From positions 247,918,251 to 247,982,250 of the forward strand of contig NC_081826.1 of the NCBI RefSeq assembly GCF_030867095.1: a DNA stretch of 64,000 nucleotides, in the 5' to 3' direction. The position numbers and the translations under genes were made by a program. The notes under the pieces are model-generated. The model saw nothing but the letters and a program-made list of their open reading frames with translations, did no database searches and was not told where the DNA came from. Position 1 is the stretch's first letter; each line of letters opens with the position of its first letter. Shown here piece by piece: positions 47,900-59,559 of this stretch. Origin of the DNA: Alligator mississippiensis (taxonomy: Eukaryota > Chordata > Crocodylia > Alligatoridae).

Positions 47900-48301
47900 C
47901 GGTACGACTTACTTTTAAACTTAAAGTACATTTGTAAAAGCATCTACAAGCTCTATTTTCACTACAAGTACACCTTATATCAAAATAATAATAATATAAT
48001 AAAAGAAAGAGAGAGAGGAAGGAAGAAAAGGTAAAAAAGAGAAAGCATCCCCCAAAGGGGCAACTACTGCAGAAGGGGCTTTTGCCATATGGAGGAGCTT
48101 CACATTTGAGGGGGGGGGGCAGGCAAAAAGGTTTCTTGCTGCATTACAGGCAGCCTGGGATGCAGCAACATCAGTACATGGCTGAGAAAACACTCCCTGC
48201 AGGGTGCTGCACACCTACTTGGACATCAAATGGCACTATTGTATTCTGTCTGTTGGAACTTCACTCAAGCTGTAGCCACTTAGTGTTTTTACTAATGGCA
48301 A

Positions 48302-48324
48302 TTTTTTTTTTTTTTTTTTTTTTT
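48302..48324. repeat. T23 homopolymer
   Basis: An uninterrupted run of T just inside the right end of the hAT-type element. Confidence 0.9.
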
Positions 48325-48411
48325 ACTGGCAACCAGTACATTTATTGATAGTTAGCAACCCTGACTGAGAACTTATGACAATTCCAGAAAATTTCAACAG
48401 AATTTTATACT

Positions 48412-48530
48412 ATGGGACTAGAAGTCAGAAGTTCTGAGCTGTTCCTAGCTCTTCAACTGAGTCATTATGAAACCTTGGGTGAGTTGCTTGACCTCTGCCT
48501 CAGTTTTACCATCTACCCACTTTTCTACAC
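48412..48530 (+). mobile_element. MIR-like SINE fragment
   Basis: 'gactagaagtcagaagttct' followed by 'aaaccttgggtgagttgctt' and 'cctcagttttaccatct' is the core-to-tail sequence of MIR-type SINEs on the plus strand. Confidence 0.65.
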
Positions 48531-50636
48531 TACAGCACTTTAAAGTGTACACATTAAAAGAAAGCTCAGTATCATTGTTTTCAACCTCATTAGACTCAAG
48601 GCATCCCTCAGAAAATGACAGCTCATAGCTTTGACTTATTTTTCACTATGGAAAAATAGTAGAGTTCTTTTGCTGAAAAGAACTTGGAAAGGCCACAACA
48701 GGTCAGAAATGTTTTTGAGGCTACGTAATCCTATATAAAATCTCTGGGATTATTTTGTGAATCCTGTATAGGTGTTTGCACAACTACCAGTGTTAATATT
48801 GTCCAGTGCCCCATGGCAGCCTTAAAAGGATCTCATGCACCTGAGAATGCTACAACACCCTGGTGAAAAATCACTGCTCTATGTACATGTAGTACTATTA
48901 TATTGCCACCAATTCAGCCAGATGTCTGCAAAGCAATTCTGTACCAGGAAGAATGTTTGTTTCAGTGGTAAAGGGGTGGAGTAGAGTACAAATCCCCAAT
49001 TAGTGTAGTATATTTTGTAGGATGTAATTTAAATAAGAGGACCACAAAAATAATATGGAACTGCCTTTTCCTTCTTGAGCTAACTGAAAATGTGTCCCAC
49101 TGTGTTCTGTGGCAGGAAATTCCAAGGTTAACAGTGCTGTTTTCAGTTCATTGAATGCTCTTATTTCTTGTATTTTGAGAAGGTAAGTAGGAGTCTGCTT
49201 TTCTTCCTTATACCGTTCATTATTTTGTATACCACTGTCTGTATACCACTTTGTTCTGTATAGTCATAATAGTGGGGCCACAGGAGATAATGCCTGCTCA
49301 GGGTTTGAAGTACATATATTAAAATGTAATTCTATAAATCAAAATAAAACTAGTAATTCATGCTCATTGTAAAACCAAAACCCAAGAAAATCAGTAAAAG
49401 GCACACACAGAACAAGCCACATATTCATATCCACAGTCTACCATTTCTTCCTGAAAGCACTGAATACAGTATTAAAGGCAAGACTGTTCCCTTTATGCAT
49501 TTCACAGCATTGCAACACTTTCAGTACTATTCTTTTTCCCTCATATAACCTACTGTTTTCTTTCCTTCTTTGTCTATTACTATGCTTTGAGCAGATGTTC
49601 TCATTGAGCTTTCCACAGTGTGACACAGGTCTTTCTCCTGAGTGATTAGAGTTAATTTATAAACCATCAAGGTATATCAGTAATTCAAATTGTTCCTCCC
49701 AATGATGAGGGAGCTTCCAGAGGTGATGCTTTTGGAATTTACCTCAGATCAGAGCGGGATTATCTGGTATTACAGTAACACATTGCCAGCAGGTGTTGAA
49801 TATTTTTATACCTGCCACTTGGCCTCCCTAGACCTGCTGCAGACTTACATTTCACTATTGTAATTACAAAGACTTAGATTTTGCTATTGTAATTTTTCAA
49901 GGTCATGCAGTCTCCATAGGATCCACTGAAACTATAGTTACATTGCTGTGATTTCATTAAATCTCTTCTGGGGAAACCAAAAATGAGCCTTTTACATTGC
50001 TGACTATTATATAACCAATTTTTAAAGCATTGTTAAAAATAAGCATCATTTAAGCTACCAAGTTATTAAAATCCAGCTATTGGGAATGATAACAGGAACA
50101 ACAGCATAATCAATATGGAGCTAGCTATTCCTCTGCTGGAATCATGCAGGAAGGACGTATGTATATAAAATGCAGAGAGGAAAATGCAGAAAGTGCCCTT
50201 AATACCATTCTTAAGTGACAGGGGTCTTCTTATAAATTATAGTCTAAGTATAGTTGAAACAGCTCATGGCAGTTGGACTCCTTGAAATGGGGGCAAAGGA
50301 GGCATTGAGCATGTGCAGTGTTTGCCTTCTATTTAGCAGAAGGAAGTTCTCCCCAAGTAACTAGCAGATAGTAAAAGGGGAAAAGAAAAATTAACTAGGT
50401 GTTGGTGGTTGGGTGTTGGGTACACAATCTGGGGGTATGATCTAATACCTGAACTATTAGATAAAAATGCATCATGTACTTTGTTAGCAGTTTTGTAAAA
50501 ATAAAGAGGGTGTTTTTTTCTTTCTTTTGGCTTTCTTACAAGTGTTCAAGATGAACTGTGTTTATTTTGAAGTTGATTGAAGTATATTGTAATGCAGTCA
50601 ATGATTTTTGTTTTGTTTTGCTTATTTTTATAACAG
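48531..50636. other. No recognisable feature
   Basis: Two kilobases of AT-rich non-coding sequence without supported repeats or exons. Confidence 0.4.
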
Positions 50637-50718
50637 ATTGGGACTCCATCCTAATTGCTACCTCCAGTGATAATTCTTCATGCTTTATTAATCTCCATCT
50701 TAAAAGGGGTCAGCTAAG
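50637..50718 (+). CDS. Weak candidate exon
   Basis: The acceptor 'ttgcttatttttataacag' ends at 50636 and a modest donor 'ag|gtattg' follows 50718. One frame stays open, reading 'WDSILIATSSDNSS' and 'CFINLHLKRGQLR'; the other two frames have stops. The pattern 'ILIAT...FINLHLKRGQLR' loosely resembles two strands of a laminin G repeat, but this is speculative. The same frame is open beyond both splice sites, so the evidence for an exon is weak. Its phase does not fit directly with the candidate exon at 26811. Confidence 0.18.
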
Positions 50719-51363
50719 GTATTGGCCATATATTATAAACAGATTTTTCTTTAGGTGAAAGACAAAATAAGAGAGATAAGTAAAGATATTTATACTACAG
50801 TGTTATCTATTATTAATAAACAACACAGGGAAATAAATATGTACTACAAAACTATGTACTATATATGTACTTGATAAAGTAAAAAAAAGGTGACAGAGTA
50901 TAGAGAAATATGTCCTGACTAACAGTGAAGCAGAAAATTCCAGAAACAGCTGAAGTATCAAGGGTGATGATTAAATAAGAAATGAATCTTTACAATATTT
51001 ATGCCAACATATTTGAAAGACAGAAAGAAGCCTAAACTGATATAATCTTGGTAAAAGACTGTTTTTAACTTCCAGGATATGATAAATGCTACTTCTGTTA
51101 CATGTGGATGCAAAAATCTTAATGAAGGATAGCTAATGCATGTGTGTTCAAGAAGTTTTCTGGAAAATAGCATCCATTTTCTGGCAGTAAATTACCAAAA
51201 ATAAATGATCAAACTGAAGGGGATTCATAGAATTCATAGATGGTAACAAAAGTAACTAGGTACAGGAGAGTCTAAATTACTAGGAAAGTTTCTGGTCCAA
51301 ACAGCAACTGGAGCATGTCATTAATGTTAATAAATACCCTTCCAAAAGAATAACAAGTACAAT
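50719..51363. other. Possible decayed CR1 remains
   Basis: 'attcatagaattcatagat' at about 51225-51243 resembles the CR1 3' tail in reverse orientation, but nothing else of CR1 can be confirmed beside it. The rest is AT-rich and featureless. Confidence 0.3.
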
Positions 51364-51368
51364 GGGAT

Positions 51369-52839
51369 TGTAACAGGGAATCAGAGGCTTATGTTACTTT
51401 AAGGGGATGCTGCAGCATGCTAGCTATGGAGAAGTGAGCAATCCAGTATCAATTGGGATAGCAGTTACTTCTGGGGAAGGGACTACCCTGAGAGCTTGCC
51501 GGGTAAGCAAATGGGTAAAAGCCAGCAGATAGATGACAAGCAGATAAAGCACAGACATCTAAGCGGCCCAGAAGTAGAAGCTGCAAACAGCTGGGCTAAT
51601 CCTCAACAAGAAGAGGCAGACTGGTCATCAGGCACAGAATGGAAACCCTTGTGGGTAGCTGGAGGACCACCTGACAGGAAGGAGTGGGGATTTGGAGGCA
51701 CATAAAACCAGTGGTTGAGATCAGGCAGTCAGTTGGATCTAGCAGACAGCATGGAGAAGAGCTCCTGGGCAGGATGACAGCAGGAGGGGCACTGAGTGGC
51801 ACCCAAAAAGTCCCTGAGATCTACCAGTAAAGAGGAAGGGGGACTTGCAGCTGGAAGGAAAGTTATGACCCAGCATGGGGAGAGTTGTGGCCTGCCTTTA
51901 TGTTCTCATTAAAAACTGGAGGGCTGGGTCGTGGCTATGGGGGAGGTATGGAGGGGCACCTGGCAGCACACAGGAACAGATAGCCTAGCTTAGGGTTAGG
52001 GGCCCAGGGGGTTGAGGTTGGTGTGCTTGGTTAGGCCAAGGCCAGGACAGCTAAAGCCAGGATCAGGAAGTCTGGTCTAGGGTGAGGGACCCAGAAGGTG
52101 AAGGGCTGGGGCAAGGCTACAACTGCCAGGAGCCCAGAATAAAGAAGGCTGGGGTCAGAATTGGCTTAGACTGAGAGGTCCAAAGCCTGGGGAGGGATTA
52201 GGGTCAGGGCCCAGAGGAAAAAGGGACTAGTGGAAGCAACCCAGCCTGTGGTCAGGGACCAAGAAAGCTAGAGACTGGGATATGGATGCAGGTGCCATGT
52301 GAGTGCCAAGGGCCCAGAGAGCAGGAGGTTGGGGCCAGAGTAGGAATAAACTGTGTCAAACCCTGGAGATGGATTAAGGGCAGGGGCCCAGAGAAAAGAG
52401 GGGGCCTTGACAGGGCCAGAGGCCCAGCAGGCTGACTGGAGAGTGACAGACAGGCCAGAGGGCCCAGTAGACAACTGGAAGTACCAACCATGAGGTATGG
52501 ACATGGCTATAGGGGTGGAAGGAGACCATGAATAGCCCTTAATGTAACTGATGCCCTGGGACATGGATGGGGCCAGGAGTGCTCCCACTTAGAGTTTGAA
52601 GGACAGGACTGGAAGTCAGCTGGGTATGGGAGGGACCTGCTGGGTACAGGAGGAACATGCTAGCCAAAAACAGGCAAGGGCTTGCTCTGGGACCCTGGAG
52701 GCAGCCTCACTTTTTTCAATAAAATAATTCCATGAAGCGATGGCAGGCAAGAAGAAAAGGGAGGGTACCCTAAGGGGCTAGAGTAGCGCAGGAGCTGTGT
52801 GGGCACCATGGGCCACCCCTGAGCTCTGATCCTGCTACA
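51369..52839 (+). mobile_element. Solo LTR, 1.47 kb
   Basis: Starts 'tgtaacagggaatc' and ends 'gatcctgctaca', with inverted tgta/taca termini. It is flanked by 'gggat' on both sides (51364-51368 and 52840-52844), a perfect 5-bp target duplication. A polyadenylation signal 'aataaa' is at 52719-52724. The interior (about 51990-52460) is a degenerate minisatellite built on 'gggcccagag' type units. No internal retroviral genes are attached. Open frames of 60-106 codons here are chance. Confidence 0.8.
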
Positions 52840-52844
52840 GGGAT

Positions 52845-53090
52845 AAAATAAAGAGGAGGAAAATTTAATCTAAATGTTAGGAAATCTTTTTGATGGTGAA
52901 TGGCAGTAGACTGTAACATAGTCAAAAGAAATAGTGAATGCCTCATTGCTTGGGATTTTTAAATCTAGACTGGACACACCATTAGACAATGTGCTATAGT
53001 TAACCATTTTGTTCTGGGTTTAAGGTTGACTGGTTGATCTTGTAAGTCTTCTCCATTCCTGATTTCAACTTTTTTGCCTAGGACTATGAT
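52845..53090 (+). mobile_element. Old CR1 LINE 3' fragment
   Basis: 'tttaatctaaatgttaggaa' followed by 'gggatttttaaatctagac' and 'gttgactggttgatcttgt' is a diverged CR1 ORF2 end and 3' UTR on the plus strand. It starts directly at the solo LTR target site, so the LTR may have inserted into this copy. Confidence 0.6.
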
Positions 53091-53797
53091 ACAGGGACAG
53101 GACAGAATGCTGTACTTTGAAAAACAATCAGAAAATACTCCTTTTTTGAAGGAACTGAGCTATTGTTCAGGGTGTAATAGGGAATAAACCATAGTCTGGC
53201 ACCTGTCAAAGAACAAAGGGTTCATGTAGGCCTTATACCATCCTTACAATTCAGTTTTGGCTGGCCCATATCTACAATCCTACTCTTCCCTCCATTCTTT
53301 TCATTTGCAGGGTAGGTGTAGTGACATAACAATGGGTGAGCAGCTGGGGCACAAGCCATGGGAGAGGGCATTGGAATGGAGCTAGTGGGTGCCTCACCCT
53401 CCCATCCCCTGTTTCTCCAGCCCCCACTCCCCTTCCTGTACCTTGCACCTTCTCTGTAGTGGCTTTAACTTTAACAGTAGCAGAGAGGGCTGAGTGAAGG
53501 AGCAGAGCCAGACATATGTTGCTGCTGAGGAAGATGTCACCTCCTTTTTTGGACACTAGGCTTTAGGTTGCTTGATGCACATTAGCAACAAAAAAAGGAA
53601 GTGACATCTGCAGGAGCACCAAACCTTTAATACCTCTAATCCCTGTTCTTCTGCCCGTGGAGCTATAGTCAGGGAGGTGCAGAATGCAGATGGGTGCACT
53701 ACTGCCTACAGCACAATACTGGCTAGTTTTGCCTCTGGGTTTGTACATATTGCACAATGTAGTGCACTGTAGTGTAAAGATACTCAGCCTAGTTCTC
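53091..53797. other. No recognisable feature
   Basis: Non-coding sequence; a 94-codon minus-strand frame (53556-53272) has no recognisable domain. Confidence 0.4.
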
Positions 53798-54049
53798 AGT
53801 GGGCATGTCTACATGTGCCCCCAACTGCCAAGTCATTTACTACTAAAGAAGCAGTTACTGTGCAGTCCTGACGGTGCACGGGTCGTTTCTGAACTTACTA
53901 TGCAGTAGCAACAAGCTACTACACACTACTGTGCAGTAGTTTCAGCACCATGGTTCATGCCTGCCAACACTACATCACCGTAGTGACTAGCTACATCACC
54001 GCCAGCTTGTCACTACGGTGATGTAATGTCTCATGTAGACATGCCCACT
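53798..54049. mobile_element. MITE, 'gggcacatctaca' family, copy 4
   Basis: A perfect 18-bp terminal inverted repeat: 'agtgggcatgtctacatg' (53798-53815) and its complement at 54032-54049. The interior has nested palindromes ('acatcaccgtagtgac' against 'gtcactacggtgatgt'). This is the best-preserved copy of the family in the window. The outermost 'agt/act' may be part of the target rather than of the element. Confidence 0.85.
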
Positions 54050-55527
54050 AAGTTCACTTCAGGTGCTGGAAGGGGAATAGTCATGGCAACATGCCGCTTC
54101 TCTTAAACTAATCTAAAGCTTCTCTAAACTTTAATGAGTAGGGTGCTCTCACCAGGGTGAATTAGTTTAAATAGTAGAGCACCATGAAATACAGCTTTGT
54201 TTCTAGTACCTGAGCTAATATACATACCACTACACTGCAGTCTGGTCTGCAGTATAGAGATATCAACAAAAAAAAATTTAGATTTTAAGCCAGAAAGCAC
54301 CGATATGATCAGGAGAATATAGATTTTACCCTTTGATTCTCTCATCTTGTGTTTTTTTCATGTATCTTTATCAGCTCACAAACAAATCAAATTTCTCCCA
54401 TTTCCATCATGGTATTTGGTAAATGATTTCATTTCCTAAGTACTACTTGTACACAGCTATGGACTGCTAAGATTAGGTACATCATCTCAATTAAGGATAC
54501 CAGTGTTCCCATTCATACTGAGTGATATTTTACTTTATAAATGTCAAACCTTACTCTATTAGATCAATAATATGTTTCTCAACATTATTAAGTATATATC
54601 TACACCTATATGCTTAGTAAGAAATATAAAAGGTATCTGTCCTCATTTCATGTACGCTCACACATTCCTCATCTACCTTAGACTGTCTTGTGACAAACTT
54701 ACTTTATTTTGTCAAAAGTCATTGATTGCTATTACCTGGTGTTCCTTTAAAAATAGACTCAACAGAATTTCTAAGCCAATATACCAGTTTGGGTCCACAT
54801 TAAGACTGAAATGCCTTTTCAAATCATTAATATATACATATTATAGAATACCTTTAAATATAAATGTTGGATTCTTATCTTGCAAGTCCAAGCTTTTGCA
54901 CTACCTTTATTACAAAGCAGTGCTACAGAAATTATAAAGCAACATATGCATACATATATTTTAACATATATGAAGTTACTAGAGATGTGTCAAGTTTCAT
55001 TTGTTTGGTTGGTTTCTGATATCAAGAAATATGGTTTTTAAATATATCCTGAAAGCAGAAAAAAATATATATTTTAACTAGTCAAACCTATAAATTGCTT
55101 AAGTTAGCTGATGCTTTCGTTATGACTGAAAGCCCTGGAATTTTTATTGCTCCGAATCTGCCTATCAACGTCATGACTTGTGGTGCCACCAACTTGTACC
55201 TCTCTCTCAAATAGCAACATATTCTAGATCTGTAAAAACTAAAAATTATGAGCAACTTCCTTGGTTACCTAGCAATGAAGAATAGTTTGGTTATTTTTAA
55301 TTAACGTTCTTTTCCAGCAGTTCCTACTCAGGATGTCTCCCTTTTAGGTCAATAGGAATTTTACCTGAATAAAGACTGCCTGAATAAAGGGAATGCCCTT
55401 TATTTTGCTCTTATATGAAAGCAGAAGACAGGGCAGGGCAGAGACTAAGGCTAGAAATAGATGTTACCAAATGAAGTAGATAAACTGTGTTGGGGTGTCC
55501 TGGCACAGTTGATCCACTTCACTGGGG
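54050..55527. other. No recognisable feature
   Basis: AT-rich non-coding sequence. A 121-codon open frame (54572-54937) in very AT-rich sequence has no recognisable domain. Confidence 0.4.
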
Positions 55528-55565
55528 AAAAAAAAAAAAAAAAAAAAAAAAACACACACACACAC
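55528..55565. repeat. Poly(A) followed by (CA)n
   Basis: About 25 A residues run directly into seven CA units. This may be the degenerate tail of a retroposed sequence, though none is recognisable upstream. Confidence 0.85.
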
Positions 55566-55647
55566 GTTGCCCATTGATCTGTCTCCTGATGCTGTCAGAC
55601 ATGTGATGTGTTTTCCCAGGGCTTACGGGACTTACTTCTGTGTACCC

Positions 55648-56664
55648 TGTCACGGGATGGGGTCTCTAAGGATGGCCGTGTTACCACTAAGGCCCCTTGA
55701 CCATGTCAGTTTGGCCCAATGGGCACCCTCTATTCTCACCCGCCACATCTTGATGTATTTTTGTAATATAGGGAGGCTGCCTTCACGTCTTGTTGGACAC
55801 AGTCTTGATGGATTTCCCTGAACTTCATGGGTCCCATTTCAAAATGGGTGTTTCAGGGGACCCTAGCCTTATGGCCTATATGCATGGCTCCAACCAGCCC
55901 TTTACCACACCCCAAGCCTCGCAGGTGGTACCAACATTGTCCGGTCTAGGTCTTCTTGTAATTTGGCCCCCTTGTCCTCCCTGGGCTCTCCGCAGCCCTG
56001 CCTTGCTCTGCACCTTACTGGCACCTGGGCTCTCCACAGCCCTGTCTCTGCACCCCATGGCACTGGGCTCTGTGCCCCACAAAATGCTGTGCCCTGTCTG
56101 GCACTGGGGTCTGTGCACCCCCAAATGCCACACCCTCTCTGGCGCCAGGGTCCCCACACTGCAGTGGGCCCCCAATGAGGCCTCCTCCTTCCCCAAATAG
56201 CCTCACCCAAACCACAGGTCTTATATAACAGCAAACAAAACACAAGCCCCTGGGCTATAATATAATACAAAAGGTCAGGGTGTGCTCTGATCCTTTAAAA
56301 GGATCAGGTTTTGTCCCTGGCACTAAGTGTCTAATAGGTAAAGGTACCTGTAGAGCTCATGGAGCCCCCTTAGCCCTAGGAGCAGCATACCAGGCAGTTG
56401 TAGCATCACTGGGCACTTCCTCCCTGGAGGCTCCTTCCCCTCTGGCTGCTAGTGGGGAAGTGCCTTTTTGGCCTCAGCCCTGGGGTTTATATATGAGCCA
56501 GGCCCTGCCCCTTCCAGTCAGCTGACTGCTGGCAGGTGTGGGCCAACTAACTCATTCTGCCTACCCTGGTAACTAGCAGCTGGGGCTCCTCACTCACAGC
56601 TAGGGCTCTCTCCCTAGCAGTTTCAGCTCTTTAAAGGAGCAGGGCACCTAAGTGCTCAGCGACA
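55648..56664 (-). mobile_element. Solo LTR, minus strand, about 1.02 kb
   Basis: On the minus strand it starts 'tgtcgctgagc' and ends 'catcccgtgaca', with tgtc/gaca inverted termini. 'accc' flanks both ends (5-mers taccc and gaccc). A TATA box 'catatataaac' on the minus strand lies near 56490. The other parts are C-rich, with chance frames up to 136 codons. No internal genes, hence a solo LTR. Confidence 0.6.
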
Positions 56665-56669
56665 GACCC

Positions 56670-57090
56670 CAGGAATACCCATGTGGGATTGGGCCCCTCA
56701 AGCTCTGGGAGCACCTGCCTGGCTTTTCCCACTACTAAAATATGGCCCCAGAATATCTGGGGCATGTCTTGTTAAGTGGGGAAGGCTAGGCAGACACTCC
56801 CAAGGTCTGAGGTTTATGATTCTGCATAGGAATTCCTGGGTTATACAGGATTGGACCCCTCAGACCTCCAGAGCACCTGGCTAGAATGGCTGGAAAACAT
56901 GGGCAGTTACAGCTGCTGGTGTTCTTTCACTATAAAGAGACATCCACCACTAAATATGGCACAAATTGATACCACCTTCAGCATGACCACAATTTGTGGT
57001 GTGACAAGAGGTATGGATGTCTATTTGCTTGTCCTTTGTGATGCCATAAAAATTGTTATAGTGGCACAAAGGCAACAGAAGGTGATGTCT
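56670..57090. other. No recognisable feature
   Basis: Mixed non-coding sequence with small inverted repeats near 56960-57003 ('cacaaatt' / 'aatttgtg') and 57037-57071 ('ctttgtg' / 'cacaaag'). Confidence 0.35.
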
Positions 57091-57240
57091 GTTTCCACCC
57101 TAACTCATTCAGAAAGGCCACAGTTTAGGGAACAGCCTACTTTGTCAGCTTATACCGTTCTGAATGACTTAGTCTCTAACGTGCCACCCTGCCCTTTCTT
57201 CTGCCTGACTCCAGAATAATACAGCTAACTACTTCTCCTA
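57090..57240 (+). mobile_element. SINE-like element 3' end, partly fold-back
   Basis: 'ctgaatgacttagtctctaa' followed by 'gtgccaccctgcc' and 'ccagaataatacagctaac' is the 3' end of the same repeat family as at 5155-5348 and 62870-63240. Upstream 'accctaactcattcagaa' (57098-57115) is an imperfect inverted copy of 'ttctgaatgacttagtctc', so this copy too seems partly folded back. Confidence 0.5.
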
Positions 57241-59555
57241 TATAAAAGAAACAGCCAGCCCCAAATCTGATCCTTTTAAAAATCCTTTTCAGTGCAGGCC
57301 CCTATCCATTTGAGCAGAGCCCATTTGTCTGCATTGACTGGCATTCTTCTGCACTGACTGAGGCATATGCAAGCTATCTAGACATTTGCAGGACTGGAGC
57401 TTATTAAAATAATTTTAAAGAATGTTACTATTTTGTAATCAAGAAATTAAAAATAATATTGTAACTGCTATGCTGAATATACACAGTCGGATTAGCAAAA
57501 AAGCTCGGCATTGACCTAACTGCTCTATTATAATTAGGAACTACCTAAATCATGGTTTTATTCATGGAAACTGAAATCCGGGGTTGCTGGATAAAAATCA
57601 GCTTTTATTACATCTTCTCCCTGCGTGGGCCTTGCAGCCCACCCAGGAGGGGAAGGTGCCAGCTGGCAAGGTAGCACGAAATGGGCAGCAGACACAATGG
57701 TGGCTGCTCCTCCTCCCCCCTGCGTCTCTCCATCAATCAGCACTGAGGGTGGGGCCAGATGAAGAGCAGCCTGCAGTCAAATTGGAAGCCACTCCCTCAT
57801 CCCTATTCCCCCTGAGGCCTCTCTGCCAATTAGTACTGAGGGGTGGGGCCTCTTTGCCAATCATCGCCAAGGGGTGGGGCCACCATGAAATGCCTGCAAA
57901 ATGGGCTATTTGTGCCAGGACAAAGCTTCAAAAATGGCTTTGTCTTGCCATGAGTTAAGTAGATCCCTATTATCAGTGAGACTGTTACCACTGAGTTCAA
58001 TGGGAACAGAACTATGCCAAGAATCAGTACTTCTCCAACAATACATTCCTGTGGCTAAGGCAACAGCAGCTGGAAACCCCACTATTTGTGTTTTGTTGAC
58101 AGTAAATGGGTACACAAGGGGTACACAAAGAAACCAAGTAAAAGGTTTATTGTTTTCCAAATCCATTTGAAATTCAGGAAGTAGTGACTGTCACATGAAA
58201 AAAAACTAAAATCTTTATACTATTTATTGGCTAGGCTGGGCTTTGGAGTAGTCCTTCAATTTTAAAGAGAGCATATTAATTCCAAGTTTGTTATCTATCA
58301 CAAATAGTAGTGAATTTTAAAACTGAATAGATAATGGCAGTGTGGTTGGTAGTCAACAGTGAAAAGAGCAAAGGCTCTGAAGACAAAAAAAGTGTTTTCA
58401 CATCTATATGGACGACCAGAGGAGTCATCTGGAAAAGGCGAAAATCTGTAGTGCCACTTTTTAAACACAAAATCCTCTCTAAATAATAGAATTCCCTTAT
58501 TTAATTTAGCTACTAGCTAACAAACCTTTTCTAATCTCAATTTCTCATCTCTCTACCTCTGTCCCCCTTACTATATCTCCTTATATCAAACATTAGACTA
58601 TCCATGTGTTGCTAAGGACGTGCTTATGTATGTTTGCAGCAAAAGTGTAGGGAATGACTGGTCTGAAATGAAAGGCTGTTACTAGGTAGGGCTATTGCCT
58701 TACCAATGTGACATAACTCATAACTGTAAAACCCAGCATTCCAAAGAAAATATGCTCTCATTCTACTATGAATGGCTGCATAGATTATGATTTAAAATGT
58801 ATTCAGGTAAAGCTAATTTCAGCCCTTCTGAATAATTTTTTTTCCCAATTTAAATTGTTTTTCTTAAATAACTATGCTTTTTTTTAAAAAATCACATAAT
58901 CTTTTAATCTGATCTCCAGACTGTTTCTGACTGACTGCAATACGCATATTTCCATATAAAAAGTGAAATACAATTTTCTTATTATATTTATTTTCCAGTT
59001 ACAATAACTGCAAAGATTCTGTCTTCCTTTAAAACAGAAGGATCAGTCATCACAGTTCTTTATAACCTGACAAATATTTTCCTCGTTGAATCATTCTACA
59101 TATACAAAATAATATATTCTGTAATGTTTAAAAGCAAGTTGAAGGTACACTCTATGACCACTGAATTTCTAAGTTTTAATCCATTTAAAAGACTCAGCAA
59201 AGGACTTGATCCAGACAGGAATCAAACAACAATATCATCAATGACTCTCTAGATCCTGACAAGTTAGTCAGAGTGTTTGTTCCTTGAGGCAATTTCCCCA
59301 AGGGTGATTAAAAAGGGAAATGAGAATAATTGCAGCCACCTTTCACTGATGTGCAGACCACTGCAGCTAGTGACAGAGCTGCACTGTGGGGCTTCATGAA
59401 AAAATAGGAAAGTTGCCTGTGTGGGCATATGCATATTGGAATTATTAATTTTAATTGTGATTTCTCAATAATTTTATGAAAGATATGGGCACAGGTATGT
59501 ATTGCTCTGGAATTGATATGTTCCATTGTCAACTATATGTACTATAGGGCCTAGG
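57241..59555. other. No recognisable feature
   Basis: AT-rich sequence with a short GC-rich patch at about 57600-57900 that contains 'gaggggtggggcc' repeats (near 57745, 57838, 57870). No exon or named repeat is supported. Confidence 0.4.
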
Positions 59556-59559
59556 TGTG

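Larger units (their letters stand above)
46604..48363. mobile_element. hAT-type element, 1.76 kb, with nested LTR
   Basis: Left end 'aaggattgccaaccc' and right end 'gttagcaaccctg' resemble the inverted ends of the 'cagggttgccaac' hAT group. The flanks 'actgagag' (46596-46603) and 'actgagaa' (48364-48371) form an 8-bp target duplication with one difference. No transposase is recognisable. Much of the interior (47090-47899) is a separate LTR-like insertion. Next to the right end is a 23-base T run. Confidence 0.65.

Noticed and set aside
51225-51245. 'attcatagaattcatagat' as a CR1 tail
   Set aside because: The tail-like repeat is present, but no adjacent CR1 3' UTR can be confirmed, so it is noted only as possible remains.
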